Positions 58,159 to 64,000 of a stretch of DNA of 64,000 bases are shown in pieces. A program made the translations under genes and the position numbers. Every line of letters begins with the position of its first letter. Positions within the stretch are counted from its first letter, which is position 1. The stretch is from Cocos nucifera (lineage: Eukaryota > Streptophyta > Magnoliopsida > Arecales > Arecaceae): positions 1 through 64,000 of the forward strand of contig QRFJ01005394.1 in NCBI GenBank assembly GCA_006176705.1, written 5' to 3'. The notes under the pieces are model-generated. The model did no database searches. It had not been told where the DNA came from and saw only the letters and a list, made by a program, of their open reading frames with translations.

Positions 58159-60459
58159 TGTTAGATGTGTGCCCTAAAAATTAGATTGGCTAAACACTTG
58201 TAATACACTTCTAAGGATAATTTTATAATTTTGATTATAAATTAATAAAAAAAATATTTTCTATCATAGTATGTATTTAAAGTGTCTGTGATACATCTTT
58301 TGAGTTAATGGTAATGATGATTCATATTTTCAAGAGTTGAAAATTTAAGATATGAATTCTCATAATTAACTCATAAACTGCTCTAGATCATAGGATCATC
58401 ATGAGAATGGTGATTGATCCAAAAGGTTGGTGTACGATTACTTTCTTAGGCTAGATGTGTCTTGAGTCTATGATGTGGAGACATTGGAATGAGAGTATAG
58501 GTACTCATTAGAGAACCAGAGTATTGAGCATGACCACCTCGAACAGTCATAAGAAAGTCTACCTTCTCATCGATGACTAACTCGATGCTGCAGTGGTGTA
58601 TTTGGTTCTTTGATCTGAGATGCATTGATAGTTCATCTTGAGGGTGTTATAGTTTGACTATACCATAACTCGATCTCTTAGCCATTCAAAATCCTGAGGT
58701 GTATGTTGGCTATAGTATGTTCATTGTAGAAATTGGATTGCACCAATAAAGGATCTATCTACCTCAGTAGATGAGGAGTAGTCGTATAATAATCATGAGA
58801 TTGAGTTCTTAAGCCCATGGCCATGGCAGAGTGAAGATGATAGAAAGAGTTTCTATTAGAATTTCATATCGAACTCAAATCAAATGATTAATTCATATGA
58901 TGGATGTTGGGTTTGATGAGTTCACCTTAACCCTAATCCTGTCGAAGCTCAAGATAGAAGAATTCAATCACACAGACAGCTACATCAAGAGGTTTGCTTT
59001 TGGTTCTGATGGGTTGCCACCATATACTACTAGGTGTCACTAATGGATTTTGAAAGCAATTAGAATAATTTTGATGATCAATCATTCTAATTGTATGAAT
59101 CAGAAGAGTTTTGGTCCATCGAAAGGTATTTCGATGATATCGATAATAGTGATCGTGACATATCTCATTACCATATGGAACTGAACCTAACTGGATCATA
59201 CAAATAAGAATTTGGATTTGAATGTCATCAATTGAACTAATCTAGTTTGATTGATTTGGATTAGATCCAATCAGGTGTAAGATAGTCATGCTAGCATACG
59301 ATTGAGCCTGGCTTTCTCCTTCTATAATTTTTTTTGATTCATTGCAATCGAGTCAAATTTGATTTGACTCATTCTTGTACCTTGAATGAATTAATTTTCA
59401 TCTAACTAAAATTAGTTTAGGTTAGATTAATTATAAAAATTAAATCCATTCCTAGTGCAATTGGACTAGGGTCAAAAGTTGACCCAATTGAATTGAGGAT
59501 CACCTGATCAGATGCTTCTAAATAATTTTTTAGAAATTTTTTTGATCTAATTTTTGGATATGTGATAGGGATTGAGTCAAACTTTGTGTGTGCTAAATTT
59601 TGTAATTTATGGAGGTGACTAGACTGAGTTATAATAGAGTTTAATTTAAATTAAACTCTTAAGGGAAGAGTCCTAGGCACAATGGACTCTTCCTTATCTA
59701 CTCATGTTGCCCCCTTTTTGATGGCTTTTTGGCATCAAAACTAGATAGAGATCTAGTATTTGATGTGGAGATTAATTCTAGAAGTCCCAAAAGATCAAAT
59801 AAGATGGTTATTTGATCAAAAGGGACTCCTATATGGCGTAGGGTTTTTTAATAAGAACCCTTGCACCAAAGGGTCTTTAAGAGGTGATCTCCTTTCCATG
59901 CCCAAGTGCTGCTCCTTTCATCTTCCGTGCCCCTTTGATTCTCTCTCTCCCTCTCTTATACATGCCTAAAAAGTTAGGCATAAATATAAGTTGAAGGTCC
60001 AAGATTTTTGGCACAAGATTTAGGAGCTATGCGATGGTGTTCGTGAGACGAACGGGCTGCCTTCAGAAATAGTTTTGAAGGATCTACAGATCAGATTTAG
60101 ATCTAATTTTTGAAAGAAAAATTCATGAGGAGAAGATGTTTGGATCTTATCTGAGTGGATACTGATAAAGGCCAGATGCATGCGTGGCTCATTTCAGAAC
60201 CTCAAAAATTAATAGAATCATTATAGGATAATCAGATTACCCAATAAGATACTTGAAATTAAATATAATTTATTTATTTTTAATTTTTAATATTAGATTA
60301 TTATGATCAAATTTGAAACTCTTAGATCTGATTAGATCATAAAAATTTTTGTAGAAAAATCCACCTCAGATTTGATCGAATCATAGGAATTTTTGTAGAA
60401 AAATCCACTTCAGATCTGATCTGGACTATCCTATGATGGAAAATCAGATTTTTCTTTCA
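58159..60459 (+). repeat. 5' LTR of element E (2301 bp)
   Basis: TGTTAGATGTGTGCCC ... CTTTCA. It belongs to the diverged subfamily (like S and D), lacking clear U3 hairpins. Antisense 88-codon ORF at 58933-59199 parallels those in Y and I. The ORF at 59760-59969 is an LTR frame. Confidence 0.92.
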
Positions 60460-60461
60460 AC

Positions 60462-60474
60462 TAGTATTAGAGTT
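60462..60474 (+). other. Degenerate tRNA-iMet primer binding site (element E)
   Basis: TAGTATTAGAGTT against TGGTATCAGAGCC: four of 13 bases changed, all transitions. Unlikely to prime well now. Confidence 0.7.
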
Positions 60475-62353
60475 ACGTTAGCAGTTCTTCAGATCTTTTT
60501 TAGATCTAATTTAATTTTTATTTATGATCTAAAATTAAATAATTTTTGATGTCACATTAGATATGATTAGATCTGAAATTAAAAAATTAAAAATTATATG
60601 ATTTAGATCTATAATGTATAAGATGCATGACTAGACTAGGAATAGAATAGTTTTATGTATAGTCTAGTATGATCATATTGTTAATTTAATTAAATATAAT
60701 TTTAGATCTATTTTATTTTTATTTTTTTGATGTTATAATTATTGTAATCAGATCTAAAAAATAAAAAATATAGTTTTTAATTTTTAATTTATTTATATGA
60801 GATATGAAAGATGCATGCTTAGACTAGTTATAGAATAGTTCTATAAAATATCTAGAATAATTTTATTTTTGATTTGATCAAATTTAAAATTTTATTTTTT
60901 AGATTTAATATGTGATATTTTAGATCTGAAAGTATGCATGGTTTATTGAGTTATGATACATGAGATATATGCAAGACATGTATAGGTTAAATCTTTTGTA
61001 TATGTGATATATGATTTAGATCTAACTAATTTTATTTTAGATAATATATTTTTGAATAAGAAATTTTTCTTGGCCGTTCAGTCATAAGAACAAAGTAGGA
61101 TTTAAAGACCCTCTCCTCTCATTTGATGGGATATCTTATGATATATAGGGATGCTGTGCATTCATCCTTAATAAAAAATTATAATTTATTTTTTGTAAAA
61201 TTTTAGATCCTAAAATCCTAGAATTTTATTACATATTTTATTCATGAGCCTAAAACTTAATTAAAAATTAAGATTATAAAATTAATTAGATCTAAAAATT
61301 ATGAATTTTTAGATCTAAGACATCTTCATAAAATTAGATTCGGACTTGGGTAGCTCAATTAGGTCTAGCGATTGATCAAACCGAATCAAGAGTTGGTTAG
61401 GTGGGATCAAAAAAAGCTTAGAATTGACTAGCTTAATAGGATTAAATTTGTATCAAGATTGAATCACATTGAGATGTAACTTGATCAAGTTAAAACCTAA
61501 TTTGGTGTCTGGATTATAAGCTAACTCGATTGGTTCTGATTCGATAATTTGGTTTCTAAGGTAAGTCTAGCAGATATGATCGACTAGTTTTTAATTAGGA
61601 GCCACTCGATCTGAATGCATTCTTGTTGAGTTAATGATATATCTCTTCCACCGGTCTCACTTATCTGACCATTTGTGTTGACCCAATTCTGATTTGAGGT
61701 AGCTAACAATTCGAGCTAACCCATGCCACTAGGTTAGTTATAATTGTTATGACTACGTCAAGTCAAGTTTAAAAAGGCCTAAATTAAATTTTTCTAAAAA
61801 AATATTAATTCTAAGATCTTCCACCATTATAGATGTGCGGGCTCTTTCCGACGTTAATTGTTATTGGTTGGATACAGTGGTTTAGTTGCATCAAAAAGAT
61901 GCAACTATGTCTATTAGGCATTGGATGCTATGGGTTGGAGGATGGGTTGGGCTCAATATTTTGGATACGGTGAGAGATTCAATCAAAAATCTAATTTATG
62001 CAAATGATGGGTCTGACTTAACTAAGAAGTGGAGAAATATTCTGGGCATGGTGAGCTTCATGAATTAAAGATAAATTTTGGATGTACCATGATTAGAGAA
62101 TCATTGGATAAGGATTGTCCATTCATCAGTTGACCCATCACCAATAACTGTTAGGTGACTTGGTGAGCCAATTGATGGAACCGCACCACCCACTAGAAAT
62201 TAATAATCATGAAGATTTTTGCATCTCTGCCAAGAAAGTTTTAGGATCTAAGTAAATAGTGAGAGCCTTTTTTATTTAAAAATAAAATTTTTAAATAAAT
62301 TGGTTAAGTCTAATTATAAAATCTAACTAAAAACTTTGACTCTCTATAGAAAA
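60475..62353 (+). other. Leader of element E (about 1.88 kb)
   Basis: Collinear with the Y leader. Compound hairpin near 61055-61170, direct-repeat pair near 61954-61976 and 62035-62055. No coding signal; the ORF at 61886-62068 is chance. Confidence 0.8.
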
Positions 62354-63190
62354 ATATCTGCGTCCAATCCACTAGCCCGTATCTGGGACACCCATAGACT
62401 GATTGGATTCAACTACAAGGATTGGCTCTAGAACTTCAAAATTATTTTTGGTTCTGAGAAGTTGACTCATGTGTTGGAATAGGATCCTTCCACTTTACCA
62501 GCATGTCCATCTGCTGATCAGAGAGCATCTCTAGAAAAATAGATAGATGAAGATAACAAAGCCAGATATTACATATTGGGCTTGATATCTGATGAGCTCC
62601 AGCACCAACATAAAGACATTAAGACTAGCCACCAAACGTTGGCTCACCTACAAGAATTGTTTGGTGAACAGAGTCGTACAGCCAAATATCAAGTCACTAA
62701 AAGACTTTTTAAGGCTCAGTTGCGTGATGGGCAGTCGATCCAAGATTATTATCTGATGATGATCAGAAACTTAGAAGAGCTTAAGAAGCTTGATGTCAAG
62801 TTAGATCAAGACGTACAAATTGATATAATTCTGCAGTTTTTGACTGATGTATATGGGCAGTTCATCATGAACTATCATATACATAAACTTCAAAACACCT
62901 TGGCTGAACTTATGAATATGCTGGTTACTATCGAGCTCTCTATGAAAGGTTCAAAGGGCTCGGTGCTTACTATGAAGCGGACTTCTTTCAAGAGAAAATC
63001 TTTTGAAAAGAAGAAGTTCGTGAAGAAGCAGAAGGTGGATGGTGGGAAGAAGAAGATAGCAGAACCAAAGAAAAAGTCTGCTGATAAAGAAAAATATTTT
63101 TATTGCAGTACAAACGGACATTGAAAGTGGAACTGCCCTCTTTACCTAGCTAGCCTGAAGAACAAGAAGGAGGTAGGTCCTTTTGGAGGT
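62354..63190 (+). pseudogene. Copia gag of element E, decayed
   Basis: The expected ATG is ATA (62354-62356), so the start is lost. An in-frame TAG follows in 'DWL-stop-N' (about 62430) and other stops precede a long open stretch at 62576-63124: 'SDELQHQHKDIKTSHQTLAHLQELFGEQ', 'LTDVYGQFIMNYHIHKLQNTLAELMNML', then a lysine-rich region. The knuckle (about 63086-63140) reads K-Y-F-Y-C-S-T-N-G-H-stop-K-W-N-C: first Cys to Tyr, and Trp to TGA. Confidence 0.88.
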
Positions 63191-64000
63191 ATGCTCGTTA
63201 TAGAATCTAACCTTACAATTTCTTCTACATCAAGTTGGGTGCTTGACTCTGATTCTAGTGCTCATTTATGCACTTCTATGCAGGATCTTGAGGATAGCAG
63301 GAGGTCGAGGGATGGTAAGATGATCCTACGTATTGAAAATAGAGCAAGAGTTGTTGCTATGGCCGTGGAAACCTACCCTCTTCGACTATCGTTAGGATTA
63401 GATCTAATTCTTAGAGATTATTTTTATGTGCCTGTAGCAAGTAGAAATTTGATTTCTATTTCATGTTTAGCACAAGAAAGCTATGTAATCAGTTTTCTTA
63501 AGGACCATTATAATATTCTTTATGAAAGAAATAAATTTGCAAGTGGTTTTCTTATAAATGATCTCTATTAGTTATATATTGATATTTCTATTTTTAATAT
63601 CGAGCAAAATGTGAGTGCCATAGGATCAAAGCGACCTAGGGATAGTCTAAATGATAGGTATCTTTGGCATCTTAGGCTAGGTCATATAGCTGAAGACATG
63701 ATTAATAAATTAGAGAAATCCGAGCTATTGAATCTGTTGACTTCCGAGTCATATCTGATTTATGAATCATGCCTTCATGGCAAAATGACCAAGCTTTCTT
63801 TTATAAGACATGGGAAAAGGATCACAGACCAACTCATTCTAGTACATACAGATGTGTGCGGCCCATTTGATGTGCTGGTCAGGGACAATTATGTCTACTT
63901 TATCACTTTTACTGATGATCTATCTCGGTATGGATATGTGAATTTGATGTGACATAAGTCTGAAGCTTTTGAAAAGTTCAAGAAATTTAGACTTGAATTA
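63191..64000 (+). pseudogene. Copia protease, GAG-pre-integrase and integrase start of element E (cut by window end)
   Basis: The protease has D-S-D where D-S-G is required ('WVLDSDSSAHLC', about 63236-63271). 'SRNLISISCLAQESY' follows, then a TAG after 'LINDLY' (63571). GAG-pre-integrase has 'YLWHLRLGHIAEDMI' (about 63660-63705) and C-L-H-G-K, then 'VHTDVCGPFDVLVRDNY' (about 63840-63892). A TGA at 63950-63952 ends the frame. Reading stops at the window edge within integrase. Confidence 0.88.

Larger units (their letters stand above)
58159..64000 (+). mobile_element. Element E: 5' part of a plus-strand Ty1/copia retrotransposon (runs off the window)
   Basis: 5' LTR 58159-60459, degenerate primer site, leader, gag and pol up to the first part of integrase at 64000. 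Inserted antisense in D's integrase; left flank GATAT (58154-58158). The right end is off-window. Confidence 0.9.

Overview
The window is a stretch of plant nuclear heterochromatin made almost entirely of LTR retrotransposons nested in one another. I found no host protein gene, rRNA, tRNA or CRISPR array. Ty1/copia elements with 2.2-2.4 kb LTRs and an initiator-Met tRNA primer site, plus a Ty3/gypsy element of Tat/Athila type, point to a flowering plant. A monocot, perhaps a palm, is only a guess. Element letters (A, B, C, D, E, G, I, O, S, Y) are mine.

Layout. C is the oldest element, a plus-strand copia of a second family. Its RT-RNase H remnant lies at 8240-10131, and its 3' LTR is split into 10132-11572 and 51478 to about 53223. 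B (2516-8239, minus) is inserted in C, and A (1-2515, plus, mostly off-window) is inserted in B. O (11573-51477, minus) is inserted in C's 3' LTR. O is swollen from about 10 kb to about 40 kb by three later insertions: Y (13854-24263, plus, complete and youngest), S (26903-29164, a solo LTR) and I (30422-47449, minus). I itself carries the gypsy element G (35789-43618, plus). After about 240 bp of unassigned flank comes D (53464-58158, minus), interrupted by E (58159-64000, plus, running off the end).

How it would have worked. A, B, D, E, I, O, S and Y are one copia superfamily, probably Angela/Tork-like. Each LTR drives a genomic RNA primed by tRNA-iMet. A leader of about 1.9 kb precedes one gag-protease-integrase-RT-RNase H polyprotein, which ends just before a polypurine tract. 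Every copy is broken by stops, frameshifts or lost catalytic residues. G keeps LTRs, primer site, gag and polypurine tract but has lost protease, RT core, RNase H and integrase, so it could only have moved in trans.

The strongest evidence is structural: target-site duplications for S (perfect), O, I, Y and G, and host elements that resume across each insertion. The most interesting non-coding signals are paired hairpins with compensating changes in U3, an inverted pair of CCAAT boxes upstream of the TATA box, a compound hairpin in the leader, and a zinc-knuckle Cys-to-Tyr change shared by the four older copies whose gag can be read. I found no convincing new defence or metabolic system. Identity statements are by eye; no alignment or database search was run.
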